Positions 13,201-25,560 of a DNA stretch of 64,000 nucleotides are shown here, piece by piece. This stretch comes from Trogon surrucura. Its lineage: Eukaryota; Chordata; Aves; Trogoniformes; Trogonidae. The stretch is taken from positions 19,735,191 to 19,799,190 of the forward strand of contig CM036628.1 in the NCBI GenBank assembly GCA_020746105.1, written 5' to 3'. Each line of letters begins with the position of its first letter. The first letter of the stretch is position 1. The position numbers and the translations under genes are program-made. Under the pieces are notes generated by a model. It was given only the letters and a program-made list of their open reading frames with translations. It was not told the DNA's origin and made no database searches.

Positions 13201-16200
13201 AGTCAGTAGGCACGATACTTTGCGAACGGGTACCAGATTTTATGTCGCACACAAACGGCACCGGTCACCTCGAAACACTAACTGCAGTTGCAGTTCCACC
13301 AGCTGCGGGTTTCATAATGTATTGATGACATATTTACTACATTATTACCACCAGTACTATTCTTAAATACTATTCATAGTTACCAGCTTCAGCTTTTCTC
13401 ACTGCAGACCTGCGAGAAGACAACGTCAACTGCCTCAAGGCTTCGAAAAAAAATTTAGAAAACCGAGTCAGAAAAACCAGAAGATGATGTAGAACGTATG
13501 AAGCATGTAAGAGCCAAACAACAATTGCTGTGCTCTCACTAGTGCTCTGCAGGTTCTGTGGGGTTCTCATTTTATTTTTATGGACATCACTCAATGAAGA
13601 ATCTTAATATTTCTTCTCTGATTTAATATTCAATCTTTTTTTGTCCATCCTAATCTACACTTCCAATAAGGCTCTTCCACGTAAATAACATCTTGCCTTG
13701 GGTAGTGGGCACTGAACTCGGCAAAACACGCAGCGCGCCAAGGTAGTTCGGAAAACCCTGCAGGAGCCTTAAATGTCAAAAAGGAGCTTTCTGGCTTGAA
13801 AAGCAGAACATTGGAAGGACTTTATTACTTCACCATATTTATCACCACCAATTCAGATAATTTTCAAATGGCAGAATGGGTATTTGGACCCTATGCAATG
13901 TGCTGTTTACATACAATAAGATTACATGGATAAAGTAGCTGTGATTTATATTTGAAGATACAAGTAAGAAGGGAGGGCGTGTAGAAAAATGATAAGAGAA
14001 TGAGATTTTATAAAACATCATAGTGTAAATATGTGGGTGTGAGAGTTAAGATTCTCTTATTATAACAATAATACTCTCTTAATTGCTTTCCAATATAGCC
14101 AGAATTTATTCTAAAATGCTTGGAAAAATTTTTCCTCCCACTTAAACAAGAGTCCCTTGGGACTGAAATGATGAACAATTGTTTCAAGAATCCAAAATGA
14201 AGAAACAGGTTGTGGGGGTGAGGGTAGGGGGAGTTGGTCTTGGTTGAGGGTTTTTGTTTGATTTCTGTTGGTTTGGGTTTTTTTGGGGGGGTGTTTTTGT
14301 TTTTTAAATTTGAGATCACTATAAATCCAGTACTCCCTGGACGCAGTTTTGGGGCGCAGTTTAAGACAGGAACCTAATTTTTAAAAACAAATCGCAACCC
14401 GAATTTTCATTTGCTGACAAAGCACAAAATTTTACAGAATTCAGAGTTCTTAAAAACATGTTGACTTTGCTGTAATTAAGGCTGCAAGTATTCTGCAGAA
14501 ATCAAGCTGACGAGCAGAACCCTGCAAGGCAATTCACATCATTGGCAACGAGCAGCAGGTGTTGCAGTGGGGTGAAGTCAAAGCAAACTCTGCAGTAGTT
14601 CAAAAACAACTGGTCCACACAAGAAGTTTATTATTTAAAAAGCTGTTGGATATTTTATTATTGGAGTCAGTCCACTCGCCTTTCTTACAGGTTTATGCGC
14701 CCCAACAGTTGGGTGTCCATACAATCCTGAGTCACACGTACGTATCTATAGTCCCATAGTTCAAAGTCAGAATAAAGGAACATAAAATGGGCGTATTTGC
14801 CAACAAGATAAAAATGCAATAATGAATAGGAAAACCCTGTGCAAAAAAAAGAAAACCAACAAAGGACAGTTTTGTCTGGAGTCAAACGCAGTATCCAATA
14901 TCTCTATGTGCTGTATTTGGCCCCACTGAAGGTAAAAGGAAAATTTGCCACCAACTAAAACAAGCCAAGATCAAGCTCTAAAAACACAGCAGTAGGAAAT
15001 ATGAAGCCATCTGACTTTTCAGGTGCCATATATAACTATGAAATCCCAAATGTCATCTTATTGTCTGCGAAAAAAGGGGGGGTTGTGTCCGTATTTTGTA
15101 TTCTCACACTGACTCTACCTCCTCAGATGCTCTTTATGACATTGTTTTGCCTTTGATATAATTAACAATTACACTCTGAGATAATGAGCTAGTTGCCTCA
15201 AAAAAAACACAAAAAAAAAACCCCACAAAAACCCACCCCAAAACAACCACTGAAAAATGAGCAACAGTTTTTCTGCTCTAAAGGAGGTGAAACGTTCAGA
15301 TATGTTTCTCGGGGGGGCTAAGAGCAGGTAAAAGCTGAAATTTTATGAAATAACAGAACCAATAAGAGCAACTGCACATAACATCACAGTCAGCTGCCCA
15401 AGGCTTCAGCAAAAAGTGTACGTGCAGAGGACTTCCAGCACATGCTACAGCACCGTTGATACCGAGTTCCAGGTCTTCAGAAGGGATTTCCCCAAATAAT
15501 GAAATGCATTAAAGGACTGTGATAGATTACTGCCATATTTAGAGCCGACATTTCATAAGCACCAACAAGCACAGCAATGAATCAGAGCTTTAATCCCCTT
15601 TCATCCACACACACAAAGGCCAAGCTCAGTCCAAAATTTTGAAACCAAGTTAGAGTAAAACTCCCACATATGACCTAAAACACTAACAGCCAATATCTGA
15701 GAACAGCAGTCACCAAGTGTTTCGTATTACAACCAAAATTTACCGAATGCTTTCTTGCTATTAACTGTGAGATGAACCAGAAAACTTCCACAGTGACTTC
15801 AACTGTAAGAAACACTCATGGTCTTAAAGGAAAAACAACCTCCTAAAACAAACAAGAAACTGCCCCAGCACAGAAGTGGATGCTGAACAGGCTACTGAGG
15901 TAGTAAGGGCAGTTGGATGCAAGTGATATATAGAGCCCAGGGTAAAATGACATCACTATTTCTAATTAAATCAGCAGTCACTCCACTTGAAAAACTTGCA
16001 TTTTCAGTGAGCCTTAGATTTCTAAGCTGTTATTTAAAATATCTTCTCTACAAATGCTGAAGTTTCAGTGACATCAAAGGGTTATCATATATGATCAAAA
16101 GAACAGAACTCACAAACCCGCACTTAGCAGTGACGAGTAAAACTTAATTAATATGGCATGCTGTCACTGAAGTACAAAGCAGCTGAAAACTTCACTTAGA

Positions 16201-16530
16201 TAGAGAACTGAAAGTTTAGGAGTTTCCTGAATTGCAATACAAGATGATTTGATGTATTATTAACGCTCATTTCTTACTTACAGATACCAGTAGATAATAC
16301 AGATGCAACTCAAACACATATATGCAGAACATTTATCCATTTTACACATCAAAATTACGAAACAGCTTTTGTCTATAATGCCGTATACTATGACAAACAA
16401 GTGAAATTATGTATATAGGAGAAAAAAAACACTTAAAACTGAAGAGATGTAAAATAATCGTAAAGAAGAATAAATCACATATTATTTGTATGCATTAATT
16501 GCATAGCGCAAGGTGTCTGTGCATGTCGCA
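10223..16530. other. Non-coding stretch
   Basis: AT-rich DNA without a supportable gene. Contents are simple-sequence patches: a T-rich run near 11,640, a T-run near 12,540, a G/T-rich patch near 14.2 kb (listed), and an A/C-rich patch near 15,200. Open frames are short and unrecognised. Confidence 0.6.
14211..14306. repeat. G/T-rich low-complexity patch
   Basis: The + strand carries runs of G (GGGGG, GGG, GGGGG, GGG, GGG, G7) separated by short T-rich spacers, about 95 bases long. Several runs of three or more G on one strand are compatible with a G-quadruplex, although the middle loops are long. No gene is attached to it. An eroded simple repeat is the plain explanation. Confidence 0.5.
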
Positions 16531-16595
16531 GGAGGATTGAAACTAGATGCTCTTTAAGGTCCCTTCCAACCCAACCATTTTACGATTCTATGATT
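16531..16595 (+). mobile_element. CR1 LINE 3'-end fragment
   Basis: This 65-base piece matches the characteristic end of avian CR1 elements. It reads as a 'gaaactagatg' segment, then 'aaggtcccttccaaccca', and closes with the ATTCTATGATT tail motif. It is on the + strand, heavily 5'-truncated and diverged (for example TTACGATTC in the tail). It lacks any coding part. It is older than the copy at 61.3-63.4 kb. Confidence 0.85.
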
Positions 16596-19500
16596 AAAAT
16601 GAGCTGCAGCCAGACTCCATAGAAACACTCCACTCCAATGCTGTGAAACACCAAAACCAAACCAGCATTTCTGTAGGTTTTTGCAAAATATTTCTTACAA
16701 TTACTTTGCCCTGTTCGTCAGCTGGGAATATCAAACACGACTGAAGGTATTTAAAATGGAAAATTCAAGCAAACATCATATAGAAGACTTAACTAGACAT
16801 ACCTCTTTTCTTCTTTAAGCATCTCAAGAACTATGCAGACTTCTGCTAGGAGGACACGCAGCACAGGTCACCTGATTATGAACTCATCTGAGCATCCACT
16901 GAAAACAAAGTGTGTTCCCCAGCGGTCTCAAAGCCACTGGCACAGACTTTATGGTGATATACATGTAGTGCTCTACAGGATACGAAACAAGTGTTTTTAA
17001 GAAGTATTACATAAAAAGAAAACCCAAAACCTCTGGAATTGCTTTACAAGGTCACTTTCTTAGCACCAAAAGTAGCTTTGGGCTTAAAACAGTTCAAAAA
17101 TTAAAAATTCTGTAATACAAATGCCTAGAGCTTGGTACTCCAAGCTCCCCCCAATATTGCAGTCTAAGTGTAGCTACAACAACCACTTAGTAGTTAAAGA
17201 GGTGACACCAGAGCCAAGCCAGCAGTCACCAAAGAACAATCACACCTTTGGAGGGGAGCTGCCTGAATTTATCCTCTCAAGAAGAGGAAACCAGGCAGAA
17301 CCACACAATGGAGACAAAGATCTGCACCTGAGAAAGGTCATTCCTTCACTTCTGCTGCAGCTGATTCTCCAGCTGATCTGGCAGGAGGATGTTGTCATTC
17401 GTGCATCATCTTTCGTAATTAAACCGGATTTCAGAAATTATATTCACACTTTTAATAGAAGCGGGTACATCAACCTGAGAATCAGCTTCCTGTTACATTC
17501 TTAGCAAGCTTATTATTTACACTTCCTGAATACATTTTCTTGCTAACAGAGAAATCTAAAATCGGCTTATTCCCTTCATCTGCGATTCTTGCAGCCACAT
17601 CCCTAAAGCTAACTTCCTGCCAGCTTTTTTTCAAGCAACAAAGAAAGAAACATAAGTCGTCAATAGCTTGGCAGGAAAATGAAAGAATTTACTGTATTCA
17701 AAACAAACCAAGGCTCCGTTCCATGTCTGAATAAGCACAGAAAAGAGTAATATAATATCTAATGAGGCACTTGGTAAATTATACATACTGCTCCTTAGTT
17801 TGGAGGCAAATGTGGAATAAACATAAACAGAGAATTCTCCAAAGTATAACGCTTTACAGCTCGTGCATTGGAACTGATGTCCAGCAGGATTCCCCAGATG
17901 TGGGACACAAATGTCAGTAGAATTTGCCAAAATTGTCTGCAGATGTCTGCCGGCCATGCATTCAGGCAGTAAATCAGAACCAAAATGGTATTTAATGGAG
18001 CCATGAAAAATCAGTTACCCGGGACCTCTGTCTTTCTCTGGCTTTGAAAAAAGACCCAAGTTCCCTATCCTATTTTGCATTTTTCGCTCACAACTTCCCA
18101 CTAGCCTTGTAAAAAGCTCCTTTTTTTTCCCCCTAAATTCTTTCATCATATCTGACTCCCAATTCCTCAATTCTACCTTCAAATCCCCTGAAATTATCGA
18201 ATTGCTCAGAGTCTTCACACTGTAGCAGCGATTCCAATTTCTTTTCAACATTCTAAACAAATCCAAAGCTGCATGATAAGGTCAAGCATACGGACAGCAA
18301 GGTTGCTTGACCTGAAGTCAGCCTGAGTGCTTCCAATTCCCGGACCCCTTCAGAGGGGGGCCAGGTATGAACATTAAATTGATAATTACAATTTGCTGCA
18401 TTTATGTAGAATTAGAGACAAATGCATACATCGCCTCTTATATGTTAGGGATGATTTTCTTCTTGCAAGGTTCTTCACCTTCCCAGTTCTTGCGTCTTGA
18501 CCAGAAACAAAGGGATGTGTGGACTGTAAATGTCATGCACCGGTGTGTTTTAATTCATAATTAATTGATTCGGTTATTTTGTTATGTGAAAACATAACAT
18601 TTTATTACTTACACACAGCAAAAAGCTAGAAGAATTTTTCTTAAAGGTAATCCTTCTTTTCTACAATCATTTTCTTCTGCTTTTAAGTCAAAATAGAGAA
18701 TTCACAGCAACAATATCAAAACACCTGACTCCATAGGGCACTCAACAATTTACGTCAATCAGGCCAATGTTAAAAATGTGCAAGGATAAACTTTATGTCC
18801 TAAAATTTTGTTTAAAAAAGGAGAGGTATAGTAAATGAAGAAATGCAGGGTTGTTTCCAGTAGCAATAAAAACAGAATCCAACATCCAGCCCTGACAAAT
18901 CTGATCCACACTACATGTTTTAAAGATAAACAGTTTGAAAGAATTAAGCACCATATCAGCAGGAAAGAGAAACAATGAATTATAGTGCACGGTGGTTAAA
19001 ATATGTTGTAGGTATGTGGAGAAAATGCAGCAAATAAATGGAATATTTTCTCCTTTGGGGGCAAAACTATCTGACAGTGCCAGATTTCTTTTCATTTATT
19101 CTGATTCCATGTCTTGTTCAAGACCTTGAGTAATAATGAAAACATAAGAAAGTCTTATTCAGCCAACAATTCTTTCAGTAAGACTGATTTTTGAGTTTTA
19201 ACATGATAAAACCTGCTTTTAAACAGCATTAATTGTAGTTTGTTCTTCCTTCAGCGCTCGCCCCAGTAATTTGCTTGCCTTAATAAAACTCAGCAGTTTT
19301 CCATAGCTTTGTCAGAAAAGGCTTGAATTAAAAAAACATGGGGAAGTAGAACTATTCTACTTGGTATTCTGTATATCTCAGTAAATTTTTTTAATTCATA
19401 TTTTATGTTCTGGGTAAGTCCACTTACAGAAAATGCATTAAAATGAGCAAATATCTGTTCATTCTCCTTCCTAGCCTTTCAGATTCAAGCCAAGACATAT

Positions 19501-22500
19501 CTGAAATGGTTTGCAGTGTGCTTAAATATTTACATTTTTTGGTTTGGTTTCAAGCTATTTTAACAGCCTGAAAATTTGCTCAAATAAGAAGCTCAAAGTA
19601 AAAAAAACCCAGAGATTAGGGAAAAGTTACATTTCTTTACAATTTCTCTGTAATTACCTCTATGAAAATGCCAACTGGAACAATTGCATAACTACTCAAA
19701 ACTCAGCTCTGTCCCTTGTTATTCTAGTATATTCATAGAGAAAAATAGCATAATCCATGAAAATGGAAGTTAAATATTGGGTTCACTCTGTTTATGTCTA
19801 TTGAGAAACTAAAAAAACTAGATGAAGATTATGTATTTCCTCCTCCTAAGGTCTTGTAATTGAGCTCTGCTTCAAACACACCTACATTTATACAAATTTT
19901 GTTGTTCAAAACCCCCTTCAGAGAATACTAGTGCTACACTGCTGGCATGAGCACAGAGGAAAAAACTGGAGCATGAATAACTCCTAGAATCACAAAGCCA
20001 TTAAGGCATCGCCACCATCTACTAACTGGGAGCAAGTTTGCGAGATCTTTCAGAAAATATATAGGTCAGCATCTGTCATTCAGAGTGCGACTTGACAGAG
20101 CTTCTGACGATCAGTTTAATGTTTTAAACCAGGTTCTGTCATCTGGGACTGTAGCTGTACGGATCAAGCAACACAAAAGATTCATTTATGTTGCAGAGAA
20201 ATTATCCTTCACCAAGTACATTCCTCCAAAAAAAATCCCCCTCCCTGAAAAAAAAATAATAAGTCGGCAGTAGAACAGTTTGTTTGCTGTTTGGGAATGT
20301 GTTTTGCTTGGTTTTACCTAATTAACTCCTGAGCCAATGTGGTGATCCTTATTTATTAGGAAGGAATAAATTGGGCATAGCTGCTCACGCTGTAAAATTA
20401 AGAAGGTTGTACAAAGTGCTAATCACTGAAGGCTATTCACTGCATGCATTTGGGTCTTTATATGAAAAAAAATTATAAAATTTTGTAGGCTCCCAGACCT
20501 AGATTTGATTGAGTCTCTTAGCACTCACTGAATCTCTTGAATAATTAAAATGGTTTTTGTACTATTAGATGCGACTTCAAAAAAACATAAGAATAAGATG
20601 CCGAGCAAATAAGAGAGAGAAGCTTGTCACCGTCACACTGTTCAAACTAGTTTTTCATTCCACATGAGAGATGACAGAACTTCTTTTATCACACTGGCAA
20701 GAGTGGAACAACGTTACTACTAGGACTCTAGGAGCTGGTAGTCATTCTTTGGGGTGGAGGCAAAAAGTGACCAAGGAGGAACGCGGTGACTTCCCCATTA
20801 TAAAAAGTGAAATTACTCCTGAGAGATCCACCCATGGAGAAGATGTGAAATTACCACAACCACAGGCTCATAAAACCTCGCTCTACCTCAAGTGGTAGAG
20901 AACTGTACCTCAGGACTAAAGAAATTAAGGTCGCACTCTTGATTCCCTACCTCTGTATATTCGTAATAAACGTATTTCGGGAAATTGTCGTCCTGATGTC
21001 TGGAATGTAGCCTAGAAATAAAATGAGTGAGCTTTAAAACTGTCTAGAACAGCAAAACCAACCTAGTTGTTGTGGGCCAGTTAACTCCGCTGGCCACCAA
21101 TTTATCCGGTTGTTTTGGACTTGTGTAACGTGCTGCAGTTTGCAGTACAGATATTTCATTTATTTAAATTATTTATTTACATTCCTGAACGCTTTTTTTT
21201 TTTAAATAACTAAGAAACAAAAGCAATCCCTAATGCCAAGACCGCTCTTAAAAAAACATTACGTTCAAGCTGAAATGATCTTTACAGTGCTTTAAAGTGT
21301 TAAATTTGTCGATTTTAACTTTACAGTTTGTGCACCATTAAAGACTGATTTGTAAGAGCTATTTCTCTGAGCAGCATGGCTAGAGATCCGGGAAAGGAGT
21401 ACTGCCTTATGTTGCATTTGGACGGTTTTTAACGCAGCAAAATCTGGAAATACTTTTCTGAGCGACATTTAAATCCTATATAACCCTCATTCAGACCGAT
21501 TACTGGTGAATATTTGCAGACAAAATCTGACTAGCTATTTCTTACACGCTTTCTCCAATAAAAAATATCTCAATATAAACTCTTGGCAGGACAGCTGGCA
21601 CGTGCTCCAACATAGACACAGCTTTTGTGCTAATGTACCAGCTTCAGCAAAGAGCATGATTTTATGCTGGAAACACTTCTGCTGCTATAAGCCTCCGAGT
21701 AGGTTATCTTCTTACAAAAGTCTCACACTTGAGTTCCATATTGCTCCTTCTGTAGCAGAATAACAAAAAAAATACAGCCAGATAATGCTGTCCCTATGAA
21801 AAGGAGTAACTTACAGCTCTAACCAGGCTGTACACTGCCCCAACGTGATGTGTTCCTTTGAAATTCCAAGGCATAAGGTAAAATAGTCCTTTTTTTTTCC
21901 CTCCTCACAAATATCAGATTAATAGCTTGCCTATCAGGCCTCCACCTTGTGCATTTAGACCATCAGTCATTGGTTTCTGTATAGAAGTATCATCTCTTTA
22001 CTTACACAGCACAATAATGGGTATAAGATTAACATTTAAAATCTGCCACAGATATGCACCAGAAGCTCCCATTTAAACAATATATAATCAGGCCTTTGTT
22101 GGATCTCATTTTCCCTTTTTTTCCCATCCCAAGACTCTTTTCAAGTGCTAGACAAATCTCCTCCAGTCTAACATACTGACAGGAATAAGACTGCGAGGCT
22201 GCTAGCTTCTCTCAAGCAATGCCACCCATTGATCCATGAATAAATGTTCCAGCTTCAAGGCACATCGCTGCTGCAAAGCTATCTCTTTTGAGATTCAAAG
22301 AAGAGCTCCTTGTCTGGTGCCCAGAGATCTGAAAACCTGCTGTAGTAACTGTGGGAGTCGGGAACTGACATTATGGTTTGCAGCGTTCGGTAGGATTTAC
22401 CATCTCATCGTCTTACAAAATAGCAGAATTTTAGAAGAATTACATAGAAGAATCACACGCTTTATTTCTGTTGCCAATTTTGTTGCACCTAGTGACTGCT

Positions 22501-24589
22501 TAAAAACACCGCTTACTTTCAAATTACACAACATACATATATTATGAATATAAATTACAGAGGTCTTGCTTTTATTTTGTTGAAGAAATGCCTTTTAGTG
22601 TTACTGTACCAATAATTTACCAAAAAAATTATGAGAGTATTGCATTGCCTACAGTATGCTGTAGCTTCTTTTGGAAATTGCGAATTTAGAAAATTGTTTA
22701 GAAATTTGTTAACAATAAAAGCTTTCAGGTATGTGGCTTTGGTTTTAATTCCATGTAATGAATAGAACTTAAAACATACAATTTTATTCATTTGTCCCAA
22801 AAGCCTCTGAAGTAGTAGCCTGGCTTCTTACCCAGACCTTGTTTTATATCCCACCCCAGGATTAGCTCCTGGAAAATCAGTACATCTAACAATAGTAGTA
22901 CGAGTCCTCCTGGATTATCTTTTGGATCTTAAATATGAAGTAAAGCTCATTTTCAACCCCCATGGCATTTGCGGCTTCAAAACCTTCGAAGTCTCGTAGA
23001 TATCTAGAACAACATTTTCCTGAAATTTGGTAGCACTGTTTTATTTCACGCCAAGTGGTCCAGTTTGTAAACAAAGCAGAATGAGGCAGTCTGAAAAAAA
23101 AGGTAAAAAAAGAAAAATAACAAATATAACCGGACTCCTGACTGAACCTTAAGAGTTGTGATGAATGCTGCTATAATATATCAAGTGCCAGTTAACAATA
23201 GTCTAGAGAAAAAGAGCTGGCTTTGGGATATATTTTCTCACGTCATTCTTGGCAAGCCTACAAAGTATGAGTCAGACCTGGAACATTTATACTACTTGTT
23301 ACAATTACAAAGAGATTCAGGTCGGACTCTTAATACCCAACTCATTTTAAAAAATATTTTTCTACACGACTGTTTCCTAAATTCTGATGTTTAAAGTATA
23401 TTTAATTTCTTTTTTAAGGAAAGAATAAAGTCTTGGAAGAAAGAACGTATTTGCGACGCAGAACTGGCAATGTGCATCAACTGAACCTGATTCAAATTTA
23501 TCTGAGCTAAACAATGAAGTTGTAATATAGGTTGAAATCAAGCTGCCAGCCTGAAGAGGTTCTAGCTCAATTCCTTCAAACCTTCAACAACAGCTCCTGT
23601 TTTTGCAAGAACTGCCGTTAGTTTTCCAGGTGAAAATGACTGTAAAATCTATTCCAAAATCCCCCCAAGTTGACAGAACACCGAACATAATCACCTTTCA
23701 ATTACCCCAAATAATTGAGAGTTCCAGTAACACAATGAAGAAAAAACCCCAGTAGTTACACAAACACAGGCATATTAAACCACAGAGCATCGAAGAATGA
23801 GAAACGCTGCGGATGGCGAAGGCGGAGATCCCACAGCGAGCACTGACCTAAGTCACGAAAGCCACGTGTCGCAGCGTTGCCTCAAGTACAGCTACTCCGC
23901 TTTCCCTCCCACGCAGCTCAAGGGGAACTGGCTCCGTGTTTCTGCACCTGCAGCCTGCATAACTGTGAGGTGATTGCAGATGAAATCAAAGAAAATGAGC
24001 AAGCTTTTCCTCTCTGCAGAGCTATTTATCACAAAAGCCTCACTGCAGCGCATATAGATTGTAGGATTGTAGAAAAGGAATGGGAAATAATGGACTAGGG
24101 CTTTCCTCAACAGCTAAAAATAATATGACTTTAACTTGAATATACCTCATAATTTCCTAGAAAATTATATACACAAAAATTTACAACAAATCTCGAATTT
24201 AAGATGTGATCTGGAGTTCTATTGCATTATATTGTCTCAGGACATAAACTATAGGGTTGATATACAAACAAAGAGACACGTATCAAACATACTAGGACTG
24301 AACACGGGTATTTTTTTAGTCAATACTATCCAAGGGAGAAACTACAAGTACTTCAGTGAGCTGCTCCTTTTGGCAGGAGGCAGATAAACTGTTGAGAAGA
24401 AGATTATGGTCGGAAATCAAGGTGCAGATGAGGTTAGAAATGAGCCTAGGTTTTGTTTTTTGTTTAACGGCCAATACTTACTCAATCTGTGCTCAATTTA
24501 ACAAACGAAACCGAGCAATGTGGCTGACTACTACGGTTTTAGCAGCTCCTCATCAATATTTGGAAAACAACAGCAGCATCTTGTTCACA
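16596..24589. other. Non-coding stretch
   Basis: AT-rich sequence with no recognisable exon, RNA gene or mobile element. The longest open frame (17,121-17,504, 127 codons, just upstream in the same stretch) has no domain or flanking splice sites I can trust. Confidence 0.6.
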
Positions 24590-25560
24590 CGTCTTCGCAC
24601 AAGGACGCGTTCAGCCTCACCGCGTCGCGGCTGTTTGTCCTCCTCACGCCCACTCCCGTCAGCGAGCCTTCCTCCCACAGAAACGCTCGCTGGAATTATT
24701 TCATCCTAAGTAGGCTCCGTGGATCATAGATCTATTTAGCGCAGCAGACAAATCAATGGGCGCGTACGTAGAGATTACTCGCAGCGGTGGCTCATCCTCC
24801 AGGCCCACATCCAAGCCTCCTCCACGCCGCTCTTGGTTACGCTGCTCTCCCCACTCGTTTTGTGCCCTTACACTTCATTAACATTCTTTCCACTCATGTG
24901 TATATATATACATATAGCCTTCTCGGACATTAACCTGAATTTCTTCCCTCAGACCTCAATATCAGATGGCAAGGAGGATGCTTCAGGGAAGAGCGGTGGG
25001 GACTCACTCGCCCCCAGGACCTGCCGTCCCATTTTTCCTCACGTTCCTGTTCTTGCCATCTGAGCTGTGCCGCCAGGGGACCGTGCCACCGCCAGAAACG
25101 TGCCCTCCCACCCAGACCATCAGTCCTCTGCTCCCTTCCTCCCTCCTGAAGCACGGCCGCGCTCCCGCCACCCCACCTCAGCCTCAGGGGCAGCCTCCTA
25201 CCCCCTTGGGCCCACTTTTGGCACGGCCATTTTCGGAGGTGGTCCCTGGTGAGGGGGTCCCTCAGGCTGCCCTGAGGGGAATCCCCTCAGCGAGGGCAGA
25301 GCTGTGTCCAAAAAAGTGCCCTTTGAGGCAGGAAAAGGCAGCTGGGCTGCTCCTCTCCAAGTGCCCGTAACGCCCGAGCGACTCCGGCCATCTGTATCGC
25401 AGGCTTTGAGCTAACGGAGCCCTGAATTTCACCTCTGCCCGTGAGCAGTCGGGCTGGTAAAAGTGCAGACCTCCACTTCCCCACGCCCCAGCACGGCCAC
25501 GGCAGCATTTCAAAGGCGTTTGGCCTCGTGGAATTGCTCCCTCGGTCCCTTCCCCTCGAA
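24590..25560. other. GC-rich patch
   Basis: GC content rises clearly above the surroundings. There is a small CpG cluster around 24,600-24,690 and C-rich sequence with moderate CpG from 24,960 to 25,560. Several overlapping open frames exist on both strands, as expected from GC-rich DNA, but none gives a recognisable product. A weak promoter or enhancer island is possible. No TATA box, initiator or neighbouring exon could be tied to it. Confidence 0.4.

Noticed and set aside
17121..17504. 127-codon + strand open frame
   Set aside because: Composition and residues do not resemble a known family, and no exon boundaries support it.
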